Assembly: GCA_028280885.1 (NCBI GenBank)
Contig: JANQKY010000119.1
Location: 1 to 64,000 of the forward strand
DNA length: 64,000 nucleotides
Source: Tepidamorphus sp.
GTDB lineage: Bacteria; Pseudomonadota; Alphaproteobacteria; Rhizobiales; Tepidamorphaceae
Direction of reading: 5' to 3'
The translations under genes and the position numbers were made by a program. The notes under the pieces were generated by a model. The model ran no database searches. It was not told the origin of the DNA and was given only the letters and a program-made list of their open reading frames with translations. Within the stretch, counting starts at the first letter, position 1. Each line of letters opens with the position of its first letter. This document shows, one piece after another, positions 56,466 through 64,000 of this stretch.

Positions 56466-56497
56466 GCAGCCGGTGGCGCCAAAATCCCACCGGCTGC
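56466..56497. terminator. Hairpin between convergent BA14K-like and diguanylate cyclase genes
   Basis: GCAGCCGGTGG and CCACCGGCTGC form a perfect 11-bp stem with a 10-base loop, usable from both directions. No clear T run follows. Confidence 0.5.
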
Positions 56498-56508
56498 GTT
56501 GTGATGCG

Positions 56509-57984
56509 CTACCGGGCTTCCAGCCCGACCGCCGCCAGGCTGCCGAACGAGGCGATGTCATACTGGACGCAGTTGCGGCCGCCGCGCTTGGCCTTGTAGA
56601 GGGCCTCGTCGGCCCGGGCGATCAGGTCGTCGAAGCCTGAATCCGCTTCCAGAGAGGCTGCGACGCCGAAGCTGGCGGTGACGCGCACCTTGGCGCGCAC
56701 CGGCCGACAGGCAAGGCCGGCAATGACCTGGCGCAGATGCTCGGCCAGCGCCTGCGCGCCGTCCTTCGTCGTATGTGGCAGGAACACCGCGAATTCCTCG
56801 CCGCCGATCCGGCCGAACAGCGCGCCGCTGCCCAGTTCCCGCCCGATCGCCCGGGCAATGGTCTTCAGCACCTGGTCGCCGGCGGGATGCCCGTAGCGGT
56901 CGTTGATCGCCTTGAAATCATCGATATCGAACATGATAAGCGCCGGATCGCCATGCCCCGGCTTCGGCGCCGCCAAGCAGACGAGCACGGCATCGACGAA
57001 GCCGCGCCGGTTGGCGATACCGGTCAGCGGATCGCTCGCCGCCTCCTTCTTAAGCTCCAGTTCAAGCCGCCGCCGCCGGACCACCTCGGAGCGCAGTTCG
57101 GCATTGACCTTGACCAGCGTCGCATGCTGCGTCTCCAGCGTCTGCAAGGCGTGGAGCAGCTCGCTCTGGTCCGCGATCACCAGCGACAGGCCCTGCTTGA
57201 GCGGCGTCGCGCAGACCCGGTAGCGGGCCGAAACGCCGGCGACCGGCGCGGCGATGTCGAACACGACGCGCTCGCCGCGGATCAGGCCGGTCTTCAGATG
57301 CGGCCATAGCTCCGCCCATGCCGGCGCCGGCAGGCAGGACCTGAGCGACGCGCCGATCAGCCCGCCCGGTCGATTGTCGCTCCCAGCATCGCCCCGGCCA
57401 GCCAGCATGTCGGCGCCGACCGCATTGACCGCGTCGATTTTCAAGTCGACAGCGATGCCATCCGCGTCACGGAGCGGGGAGACGGCGATGACGCCGTTCT
57501 GGCTGGCGTCGAACAGCGATCGAATCAGGTCGTACCGATTGGCCCTGGGGCGCAGAAACCCGAGAAGCCCGGGACTGCCATCCGGCAACAGGACCGGCAG
57601 GCCGAGCCATTCGACCACGCCCGGCACGCCGAGCGCGTTGCTTTCGATCGCCGAAAACCAGGGAACGCCGTCACGAAGCGCTCTAAGTCCGTGCGGGACG
57701 AGCATCGGCTCGGGCGAACCGGCCAGGTCGCTCATCAGGCCCCCCACCGGATCACCGCCCAGACAGTCGGCCACCGCGGCGCCGGCCGACTGATAGCGAA
57801 AATCGGATCCGGCGCGCTTGAGAACGCATAGGTTCTCGCGGGCCCTGCCGCCAAGAAGGTGGCCGAAATCGGCAAGGCGCGGCAATCCGCCCTGCTGCCC
57901 GGCGAGATCCCGCCAGCGGTGCACCAATGCCAGCACATCGGTGAATTCCGTCTCGTTTTCAATTTCCTGGGTAAAAACCCCCAT
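56509..57984 (-). CDS. Diguanylate cyclase (PAS-like N-terminus plus GGDEF)
   Basis: A 491-residue cytoplasmic signalling protein. The N-terminal 120 residues look like a PAS-type sensor of unknown ligand; a second PAS-like region (about 150-270) and a coiled segment (LEREHATLVKVNAELRSEVVRRRR-like) lead to a GGDEF domain (about 310-470) with active site GGEEF, predicted to make c-di-GMP. The inhibitory I-site position holds GSGA instead of RxxD. The start is uncertain: a GTG at 58035 would add 17 residues and neither has a strong SD. Confidence 0.85.
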   Translation of the reverse strand: MGVFTQEIENETEFTDVLALVHRWRDLAGQQGGLPRLADFGHLLGGRARENLCVLKRAGSDFRYQSAGAAVADCLGGDPVGGLMSDLAGSPEPMLVPHGLRALRDGVPWFSAIESNALGVPGVVEWLGLPVLLPDGSPGLLGFLRPRANRYDLIRSLFDASQNGVIAVSPLRDADGIAVDLKIDAVNAVGADMLAGRGDAGSDNRPGGLIGASLRSCLPAPAWAELWPHLKTGLIRGERVVFDIAAPVAGVSARYRVCATPLKQGLSLVIADQSELLHALQTLETQHATLVKVNAELRSEVVRRRRLELELKKEAASDPLTGIANRRGFVDAVLVCLAAPKPGHGDPALIMFDIDDFKAINDRYGHPAGDQVLKTIARAIGRELGSGALFGRIGGEEFAVFLPHTTKDGAQALAEHLRQVIAGLACRPVRAKVRVTASFGVAASLEADSGFDDLIARADEALYKAKRGGRNCVQYDIASFGSLAAVGLEAR

Positions 57985-58131
57985 GCCCGGGCAAGCTGCC
58001 GGTGTTGACTCTGGCACGCGCCTACGAGCTCCCACAACCCACTGAAATTCGCCCCTTGGGTGCGCACTCTAATACATGCGGCTGAGACGGTCGTGTTAAT
58101 TTGATCACAATCGCGGGAATAGTGTCGCCGG

Positions 58132-58326
58132 CTAGGGCCTGTTGAGTATCATGACTGTGGCGTCGGCGTGGCCCATTTTGCTGCTGGCTAGGCGCGAAGC
58201 GCGCCGTAGTGCAGGCCACTTCAAGCGGTTCGCAACGCTGTCCAGCGGCGAAATGGGCCTCGTCCCGCAGGGATTTGGCCAGTTTCGTCCGCTTTCGCGC
58301 TCTTCGTCGTTGAATATGCCCGGCAT
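58132..58326 (-). CDS. 64-codon ORF inside the MITE
   Basis: An ATG with AGGAGG at good spacing opens a frame MPGIFNDEERESGRNW... ending ...GHADATVMILNRP, whose TAG stop is formed by the terminal CTAG of the element. The SD, start and stop all lie within the element. No homology to a known family is recognised; it may be a vestige of the parent insertion sequence or a fortuitous frame. Confidence 0.35.
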   Translation of the reverse strand: MPGIFNDEERESGRNWPNPCGTRPISPLDSVANRLKWPALRRASRLASSKMGHADATVMILNRP

Positions 58327-58404
58327 GTCCTGCCTCCTCAGAGCACGAAATCGAACAAAACTGGCCAAACCGACACCGCTGTCATGATACTCAACAGGCC
58401 CTAG
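58132..58404. mobile_element. IS5-like MITE, 273 bp, carrying a small ORF
   Basis: Perfect 24-base inverted ends: CTAGGGCCTGTTGAGTATC... at 58132-58155 and its exact complement at 58381-58404. The outer CTAG on each side fits a 4-base target duplication of the YTAR type used by IS5. Inside is a second, imperfect 29-base inverted repeat (58275-58303 with 58340-58368). It has no transposase, so would move only with one supplied from elsewhere. Confidence 0.85.
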
Positions 58405-58418
58405 GTTGTGGTGAGGAT

Positions 58419-59717
58419 TTAACCGCTGTGCCGGCGTTCCTGAAGCCGGTCCCGAACCTGCATCGACCAATAGACGGCCTGCGTCGCCAGGCGTCCGATC
58501 GCCCCGCCCGCATAGCGCGGCCGAAACGGCGCAAACAGCCGCCAGCGGTCGTCGCCCGCCGCGATCGCCCCGGCGATCAGCCGGCCGCCGACGGCCGTCG
58601 TGTTCAGCCCATGGCCGCCAAACGCCGTGCAGGCCCACAAGCCATCGCGCAGCGGACCGATCAGCGGCATCTTGTGGACCGCATAGCCCATCAGTCCGGA
58701 CCAGGCGTGCTCGATTTCGAGACCGGAAAGCTGTGGATAGATCGCCAGGATATCGCGCTTCAGCATCTGTGCCAGCCGGCGCGGCTCGGAGCGGCGGGTG
58801 GTGATGCGGCCGCCCCACAGCAGCCGTCCGCCCTCGACGATCCGGTAATAGTCGCCCGCCCGGCGCGTGTCATGGATGCAGCCCTTAAAGGTGATCGCGT
58901 CGGCCAGCCTGTCGGGCATCGGCCGGCTCGCCACCACATAGGTCGCAACCGGTAGAACCGCCCCTTCCAGACCTCCCCAGAGACCGGCCTGATAGGCGCT
59001 GCCGGCCAGCACCACGTGGCGGGCATCGACGCTGCCGGCCGGCGTTCCGACCCGCCAGCCGCCTCCGGTCCGCACGATCCGCTCGGCCGGGCTCAGTTCG
59101 TGAAGCACCGCGCCGCGTGCCTCGGCATCGCGGGCAAGCGCGGCCGCGTAGTCGAGCGGATGGATGTGAAACGCCTGCGGGTCGAACAGGCCCTGGAAAT
59201 AGGTTTCCGTCTTCAGAACGGACCGTACCTGCTCGACCGGCCAGACCTCGAGCGGCGCCTCGTAGTGATCGCGCTTCCGCTCCGCTTCGCGGCGGGCGCC
59301 GTTGGAATCGTCATAGCGCTGGACCGACAGCCCGCCGGAGCCCAGATGCCCGCCGGGGACGACGAGATCCCGCATCGCGTCGCGGACATAGTCGACGCCG
59401 GCGACCGACAGGTCCCAGAGCGCCCTGGCATCGGCCAGGCCGACACGCCGCTCGATCGCCTCGGAGCCGAGCGCATAGCCGGCCGAGACGAAGCCGCCAT
59501 TGCGCCCGGACGCCGCCCAGCCGATCCGCTGCGCCTCGAGCAGAACAGCGGACAGGCCGGCCTTCGCCAGTTCCCGTGCCGCCGTCAGGCCGGCCAGGCC
59601 GCCGCCGACGATGCAGACGTCCGCGTCGGCATCACCGCGCAACACCGGCCGCACATGATCGTCCGTCGCCGTCGCCGCATAGTAGCTGTCGATATGGCCT
59701 TCGCCGGAACCCGGCAT
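58419..59717 (-). CDS. FAD-dependent oxidoreductase, DAO family (PuuB-like)
   Basis: A 432-residue flavoprotein similar in layout to gamma-glutamylputrescine oxidase: FAD motif VCIVGGGLAGLTAARELAKAG (about residues 33-53), the ASGRNGGFVSAGY stretch typical of this subgroup, and the C-terminal TAFGGHGLNTTAVGG segment. The ATG has AGGA upstream; an earlier in-frame ATG at 59762 lacks one. It stands alone, with no polyamine genes nearby, so the amine substrate is unknown. The MITE lies 15 bases beyond its stop. Confidence 0.85.
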   Translation of the reverse strand: MPGSGEGHIDSYYAATATDDHVRPVLRGDADADVCIVGGGLAGLTAARELAKAGLSAVLLEAQRIGWAASGRNGGFVSAGYALGSEAIERRVGLADARALWDLSVAGVDYVRDAMRDLVVPGGHLGSGGLSVQRYDDSNGARREAERKRDHYEAPLEVWPVEQVRSVLKTETYFQGLFDPQAFHIHPLDYAAALARDAEARGAVLHELSPAERIVRTGGGWRVGTPAGSVDARHVVLAGSAYQAGLWGGLEGAVLPVATYVVASRPMPDRLADAITFKGCIHDTRRAGDYYRIVEGGRLLWGGRITTRRSEPRRLAQMLKRDILAIYPQLSGLEIEHAWSGLMGYAVHKMPLIGPLRDGLWACTAFGGHGLNTTAVGGRLIAGAIAAGDDRWRLFAPFRPRYAGGAIGRLATQAVYWSMQVRDRLQERRHSG

Positions 59718-59824
59718 CTGTTCTCGTCCTGTAACTGACCCGCCTCTGGCGCGATCCGCCATGCTGGCTATGCTATCGCCGAAGGACCGGCAAGCGCGAT
59801 CGCATGCGGGATTAAGGAGACATC

Positions 59825-60592
59825 ATGAGCGAACATATCGACGTCACGCGGGACGGCCGCGTCATGACCATACGGCTTGCCCGGCCGGAGAAGAAGAACG
59901 CCCTGACGGCCGCCATGTATTCGGCCATGGCCGAGGCGCTCGCCGAGGCCGAGGCCGACCGCGGCACCGGCGCCGTCGTCCTGTTCGGCAGCGGCGGGAC
60001 GTTCTGCGCCGGAAACGATATCGCCGACTTCCTGGCCGCCCCGCCCGACAGCCGCGATACCCCGGTCGGCAACTACCTCTATGGCCTTGCCCGCGCGACG
60101 GTTCCCCTGCTTGCCGGTGTCGACGGTGATGCCGTCGGGGTCGGCACGACCACCCTGCTCCATTGCGACATGACGCTGGTGACCGCCCGGGCGCGGCTGC
60201 GGCTGCCCTTCGTCAGTCTCGGCATCGTCCCCGAAGCCGGATCGACGCTGCTCCTGCCGCGCATCATGGGGCACGCCCGCGCCGCCGAGCTGATCATGCT
60301 CGGCGATGCCTTCGATGGCGCCAGGGCCGTCGAGCTGGGCATCGCCAACCATGTCGTCGAGCCCGACGCCCTGGAGGAGAAGACGCTGGCCCTTGCGACC
60401 CGGCTGGCCGATCAGCCGCCGACCGCCATTCGCGAGGCAAAACGCCTGCTCAGGGGCGATCAGAAGGCTTTGGAGGCGCAGATCGAGGAGGAAATGCGGG
60501 TCTTCATGGCGCAACTGACGTCGGCCGAGGCGCGCGAGGCCTTCACCGCCTTCATGGAAAAGCGCAAGCCTGACTTTTCCAAGGTGGGATAA
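59825..60592 (+). CDS. Enoyl-CoA hydratase/isomerase family protein
   Basis: A 255-residue crotonase-fold enzyme. The oxyanion-hole segment TFCAGNDIADF and the second conserved block SLGIVPEAGSTLLLPRIMG are present; a Glu in PEAG is at the position of one catalytic glutamate. Substrate (hydratase or isomerase) cannot be decided. AAGGAG precedes the ATG at good spacing. Confidence 0.87.
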   Translation: MSEHIDVTRDGRVMTIRLARPEKKNALTAAMYSAMAEALAEAEADRGTGAVVLFGSGGTFCAGNDIADFLAAPPDSRDTPVGNYLYGLARATVPLLAGVDGDAVGVGTTTLLHCDMTLVTARARLRLPFVSLGIVPEAGSTLLLPRIMGHARAAELIMLGDAFDGARAVELGIANHVVEPDALEEKTLALATRLADQPPTAIREAKRLLRGDQKALEAQIEEEMRVFMAQLTSAEAREAFTAFMEKRKPDFSKVG

Positions 60593-60595
60593 CCG

Positions 60596-61120
60596 ATGCT
60601 GCGCCTCTACCTGCTCCGCCACGCCAAGTCCTCCTGGGCCGATCCGGGCCTTGCCGACTACGACCGGCCACTCAACAGCCGCGGCCGCGAGGCGGCCCCT
60701 GCAATGGCCGCCTTCATGGCAGCCCAAGGGCTACTGCCTGAAAAGATCGTCTGCTCCTCGGCGCAAAGGGCCAAGCAGACCCTGTCGCTGATGCTGCCCA
60801 GGATCGCGTCCGAGACCACGGTCCTGTTCACCCGCCGGGTCTATGAGGAAGGCGGACCGGGCTATATCGACCTCGCCCGGCAGCACGGCGGCGACGCAGC
60901 CTCGCTGATGCTGGTCGGCCACAACCCATCCATGGAAGACGCCGCGACAATGCTGTCGGGCGACGGCGATCCGGACATGACGTTTCGAATGCGCATGAAA
61001 TTCCCGACCGCCGGCCTGGCAATCATCGACTTCGATCTCGCCGGCTGGCTCGATATCGGGCCCGGCAAGGGCCGTCTGGCGGGGTTTCATACGCCAAGAT
61101 CGATCGAGGACGAGGCGTGA
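60596..61120 (+). CDS. SixA-type histidine phosphatase
   Basis: A 174-residue phosphatase of the histidine-phosphatase superfamily with LYLLRHAKSSW (catalytic RHAK motif) followed by DRPLNSRGREAAPAM, and the second histidine in LVGHNPSMED. Family members remove phosphate from phospho-histidine (SixA) or other substrates. It begins three bases after the hydratase gene. Confidence 0.87.
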   Translation: MLRLYLLRHAKSSWADPGLADYDRPLNSRGREAAPAMAAFMAAQGLLPEKIVCSSAQRAKQTLSLMLPRIASETTVLFTRRVYEEGGPGYIDLARQHGGDAASLMLVGHNPSMEDAATMLSGDGDPDMTFRMRMKFPTAGLAIIDFDLAGWLDIGPGKGRLAGFHTPRSIEDEA

Positions 61121-61208
61121 GCCGGATCGGCCTATTCCGATATCCGGACGCCGTTCCTACATCTACGCCTGCACCCCGGCCTCAATCGCGAATGAGCAGC
61201 CCTTGACG

Positions 61209-62693
61209 ATGACATCGATCGCCGACGAAGCCCGCCTTGCCGTCGGCAATATGGTCGATTTCGCGGGCAGCCTCGTCGCGCCGACGCTGAGGCTCGGCGT
61301 CACCGGCCTGTCGCGATCGGGCAAGACGGTGTTCATCACCGCCCTCGTCCACAACCTGATCCAGGGCGGTCGCCTGCCCGTCTTCGACGCCTATGCGCAA
61401 GGCCGGCTCGCGAATGCCCATCTGCAGCCGCAGCCCGACGATACGGTCCCCCGCTTCGACTATGAGGCCCATGTCGAGGCGCTGATCGGCGAAGAGCGCC
61501 GCTGGCCCCGCTCGACCCGCCGGGTCAGCGAATTGCGGGTGACGCTTGCCTACGAGTCCGCCACCTTCTGGGGCCGCACTGTCGGACCCGGCCTGCTCAA
61601 TCTCGATATCGTCGACTATCCCGGCGAATGGCTGCTCGATCTGCCGCTTCTGTCCCAGAGCTACGCGGAATGGTCCGCAAAGACGGTTGCCCAGTCGCGC
61701 AATCCACCGCGCGACGTCCCGGCGGCTCCGTGGCACGAGAGGCTCAAGACCCTCGACCCGGAAGCAGACCAGGACGAGGCAGCCGCCCGCGACGCCGCCG
61801 ACAGGTTCACCGCCTATCTGCGCGCCTGCCGCGACGAGCGCCTGTCGCTGTCGGCCCTGCCGCCCGGCCGCTTCCTGATGCCCGGCGACCTGGAGGGCTC
61901 GCCGGCGCTGACCTTTTCGCCGCTCGATATCTCCGCGCAGACCAGGATCAGGCGCGGCAGCCTCGCCGCGATGATGGAGCGCCGCTTCGAGGCCTATAAA
62001 TCGGTCGTCGTGAAGCCGTTCTTCCGCGACCATTTCGCCAGGCTCGACCGCCAGATCGTCCTGGTCGACGCGTTGCAAGCACTGAATGCCGGCCCCTCGG
62101 CGATCGCCGATCTCGAACAGGCCCTAAGCGAGATCCTCGCCTGCTTCCGGCCCGGCCGGACGAGCTGGCTGTCGCGCATCCTGTCGCGCCGCATCGACCG
62201 GATCGTCTTCGCCGCCACCAAGGCCGACCATCTGCACCACCGCAGCCACGACCGGCTCGAGGCGATCCTCGCCCGCATCGTCGAGACGGCGGCGAAACGG
62301 GCAGCCTTCGCCGGCGCCAAGACCGATACCGTCGCGCTCGCCTCCGTCCGCGCGACCCGCGAGGCGACCGTCGCCCACGGCCGCGAACAGCTCGACTGCA
62401 TCGTCGGAACGCCCGAGAAGGGCCAGCGGATCGGCGCCGACACGTTCGACGGCCAGGAGGAAATCGCCATATTTCCCGGCGACTTGCCCGCCGATCCGGA
62501 CTCAGTCTTCGAACACCCTGAATCGATCTTCGAAGTCCCTGAATCGGTTTCTGAAGACGAGGCCCGCGCCTATCGCTTCGTCCGCTTCCGGCCGCCGCCC
62601 CTGCAGCGCACGGCCGAGGGCGTCGCGCTGTCGCTGCCCCATATCCGCCTCGACCGGACATTGCAGTTCCTGCTCGGAGACCGGCTGACATGA
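61209..62693 (+). CDS. ycjX: YcjX-family P-loop protein
   Basis: A 494-residue GTPase-like protein with P-loop GLSRSGKT (residues about 35-42) and the family stretch FDAYAQGRLANAHLQPQPDD, then the conserved LLNLDIVDYPGEWLLDL (Walker B). Members are stress-induced in enterobacteria and paired with YcjF. It overlaps ycjF by ATGA. The start could be the TTG two codons earlier. Confidence 0.88.
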   Translation: MTSIADEARLAVGNMVDFAGSLVAPTLRLGVTGLSRSGKTVFITALVHNLIQGGRLPVFDAYAQGRLANAHLQPQPDDTVPRFDYEAHVEALIGEERRWPRSTRRVSELRVTLAYESATFWGRTVGPGLLNLDIVDYPGEWLLDLPLLSQSYAEWSAKTVAQSRNPPRDVPAAPWHERLKTLDPEADQDEAAARDAADRFTAYLRACRDERLSLSALPPGRFLMPGDLEGSPALTFSPLDISAQTRIRRGSLAAMMERRFEAYKSVVVKPFFRDHFARLDRQIVLVDALQALNAGPSAIADLEQALSEILACFRPGRTSWLSRILSRRIDRIVFAATKADHLHHRSHDRLEAILARIVETAAKRAAFAGAKTDTVALASVRATREATVAHGREQLDCIVGTPEKGQRIGADTFDGQEEIAIFPGDLPADPDSVFEHPESIFEVPESVSEDEARAYRFVRFRPPPLQRTAEGVALSLPHIRLDRTLQFLLGDRLT

Positions 62694-63769
62694 CCGACAA
62701 ACCGCAACGCCCGCCGGCCGCCTTCCGGCTCTCCGATCCCAAGGTCGTGGTCGAGGATCGCGCTGCCGGCGCACCGGACCGTCCGGACGCATCGACGCTG
62801 ATCCAGCCGGAACCGGACGCCTTCGCGCCGGCAGGCGAGGCGACCGATTTCGCCGAAACGACGCCGCCGCCGCGACGCGGCTTTCGCTGGGGCCGACTGT
62901 TCTTCGGCGCCCTGAGCGGGCTTGTCGTCTTCGCGCTCGGCATCTGGATTACCGACTTCGTCACGACGCTGTTCCAGCGCAACGACATTCTCGGCTGGAT
63001 CGCGCTGGCGCTCGCCGGCCTCACCGCGCTCGGGCTGCTGGCGGTGATCATCCGCGAGATCACCGGCCTGATGCGCCTTGCCCGCGTCACCCGCCTGCGC
63101 GAACGCGCCGACCGGGCCGCTTCCGAAGACGACCGCGAGGCCGCCCGCGGCGCGGTGCGCGAGGTGCTGGCGCTTTACGCCTCCGATCCGAAGACAGCGC
63201 GCGGCCGGGCAGCGGTCAAGGAGCATGTCGGCGAAATCATCGACGGCCGAGATCTTTTACGCCTTGCCGAGCGCAACCTGATGACGGCGATCGACGCAGA
63301 AGCCCGCGCGCTGGTCACCAAGGCCGCCGGCCGGGTCTCGGTGGTCACGGCGGTGAGCCCGCGGGCGCTGATCGATATCGGCTACGTGCTGTTCGAGACC
63401 GTCCGGCTGGTGCGCCGCATCGGCGGGCTCTATGGCGGCCGGCCCTCGGGCCTTGCCCTGTTCCGCCTGCTGCGCCTGGCCGTCGAACACCTGGCGGTGA
63501 CCGGTGGCGTCGCCGTCACCGACGGCATGATCCAGCAGCTTGTCGGCCATGGCCTTGCCGCCCGCCTGTCGGCCCGGCTCGGCGAGGGCGTGATCAACGG
63601 CATGATGACGGCGCGGATCGGCCTTGCCGCGATCGATGTCTGCCGCCCCCTGCCCTGGATCGAGAACAAGCAGCCGAAAATCGCCGACGTGATGAACGTG
63701 CTGGCGGCGGCGAGCGGCGACGGGGCGGACAAATCCCGTCGCGGCGGCAAGGGGGCGAAAGGCGATTGA
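62690..63769 (+). CDS. ycjF: YcjF-family membrane protein (DUF697)
   Basis: A 359-residue protein: a Pro-rich N-terminal tail, two hydrophobic segments (GALSGLVVFALGIWITDF and GWIALALAGLTALGLLAVII), and a C-terminal DUF697-type domain with ALIDIGYVLFETVRLVRRIGGLYGGRP. It is translationally coupled to ycjX and follows the enterobacterial gene order. Confidence 0.88.
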   Translation: MTDKPQRPPAAFRLSDPKVVVEDRAAGAPDRPDASTLIQPEPDAFAPAGEATDFAETTPPPRRGFRWGRLFFGALSGLVVFALGIWITDFVTTLFQRNDILGWIALALAGLTALGLLAVIIREITGLMRLARVTRLRERADRAASEDDREAARGAVREVLALYASDPKTARGRAAVKEHVGEIIDGRDLLRLAERNLMTAIDAEARALVTKAAGRVSVVTAVSPRALIDIGYVLFETVRLVRRIGGLYGGRPSGLALFRLLRLAVEHLAVTGGVAVTDGMIQQLVGHGLAARLSARLGEGVINGMMTARIGLAAIDVCRPLPWIENKQPKIADVMNVLAAASGDGADKSRRGGKGAKGD

Positions 63770-63872
63770 CCTTCCCCGGCGAACGGTCCAAGAAAGCACG
63801 CATCTGCCCCGGCTTAATTTCGCCGGTCCCTTCGCCACAAATTCGCCGCGCGCCTCGACGAGATCTGTTGCC

Positions 63873-64000
63873 ATGATCCGATTCGCCAAATCCCTTGCCT
63901 TAACCGTCCTCTTCGCGATCGCCGCAGCACCCGCGGCACCGGCTGATAGTGGCTTCGACTATCTCGAAGGCTTCACCGGCACCTGGCGCGGCACCGGCGC
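63873..64000 (+). CDS. Secreted protein, N-terminus only (cut by window end)
   Basis: An ATG opens MIRFAKSLALTVLFAIAAAPAAPADSG, a clear signal peptide, then FDYLEGFTGTWRGTG. The last segment resembles the beginning of DUF-type exported proteins with a FxGxWxGxG start, but too little is visible to assign a family. The frame continues past position 64000. Confidence 0.6.
   Translation, partial: MIRFAKSLALTVLFAIAAAPAAPADSGFDYLEGFTGTWRGTG

Noticed and set aside
58142..58387. 81-codon plus-strand frame inside the MITE
   Set aside because: No SD, and its ends are made of the inverted repeats; the minus-strand frame has a proper SD and is a better candidate.

Overview
The window is high-GC DNA from a flagellated alphaproteobacterium, most likely of the order Hyphomicrobiales (Rhizobiales). 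This is inferred from gene content and order: a purB / DUF1476 / purC-purS-purQ-purL / bolA / grxD neighbourhood, an alphaproteobacterial flagellar cluster with fliX, flbT, flaF, cheL-type rod protein and motE, a BA14K-like secreted protein, and dispersed CGTCATCCCGG-type intergenic repeats. No rRNA, tRNA, CRISPR array or prophage was seen. Nearly all DNA is coding and most starts are supported by a Shine-Dalgarno (SD) site or a 4-base overlap with the previous gene.

Layout. 1-617: intergenic repeats. 618-3510 (minus): an FAD oxidoreductase of the DAO family and an MttB-family methyltransferase. Divergent from them, 3789-9424 holds a complete branched-chain-amino-acid-type ABC transporter (livH, livM, livG, livF, a small DUF6867-like membrane protein, livK). 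9648-16482: a P1/S58 peptidase, a YciI-like protein, a fused indolepyruvate ferredoxin oxidoreductase divergent from an Lrp/AsnC regulator, a second block of repeats and an NTF2-like protein. 16621-21061: a membrane protein, purB, a GST, the DUF1476 ATPase inhibitor-like protein, purC and purS. 21101-27415: a catabolic block (PfkB kinase, DapA/NAL-family aldolase, GntR regulator, TRAP transporter, SDR dehydrogenase) lying between purS and purQ. 27552-31315: purQ, purL, bolA, a 45-residue membrane peptide and grxD.

31370-53745 is flagellar: a minus-strand unit fliL-fliM-DUF6468-motE-large TPR protein; a plus unit flgF-flgG-flgA-flgH; dksA and fliX on minus; a plus unit flgI-cheL(flgJ N-terminal type)-flgN-like-FlaG-like-flagellin-flbT-flaF; and a minus unit flgE-flgK-flgL. 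Upstream of flgF, flgI and flgE there are sigma-54 promoters (GG and GC ten bases apart), each preceded at about 65-120 bases by a 15-base palindrome close to CGGCAAAAATTGCCG. This looks like one regulon driven by a FlbD-type enhancer-binding protein encoded elsewhere.

54047-64000: an orphan MoxR ATPase, a fasciclin protein, a BA14K/glycine-zipper protein, a PAS-GGDEF diguanylate cyclase, a 273-bp IS5-like MITE carrying a small ORF, a second DAO-family oxidoreductase, an enoyl-CoA hydratase, a SixA-type phosphatase, the ycjX-ycjF pair and the start of a secreted protein cut by the window end.

Most notable: the shared palindrome plus sigma-54 architecture, the MITE with its self-contained ORF, the apparent ATC start codon of the TRAP small permease gene, the catabolic block splitting the purine operon, and a possible divergent FlaG behind a strong leader hairpin. 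No wholly new system is evident; much of the window is core metabolism and motility.
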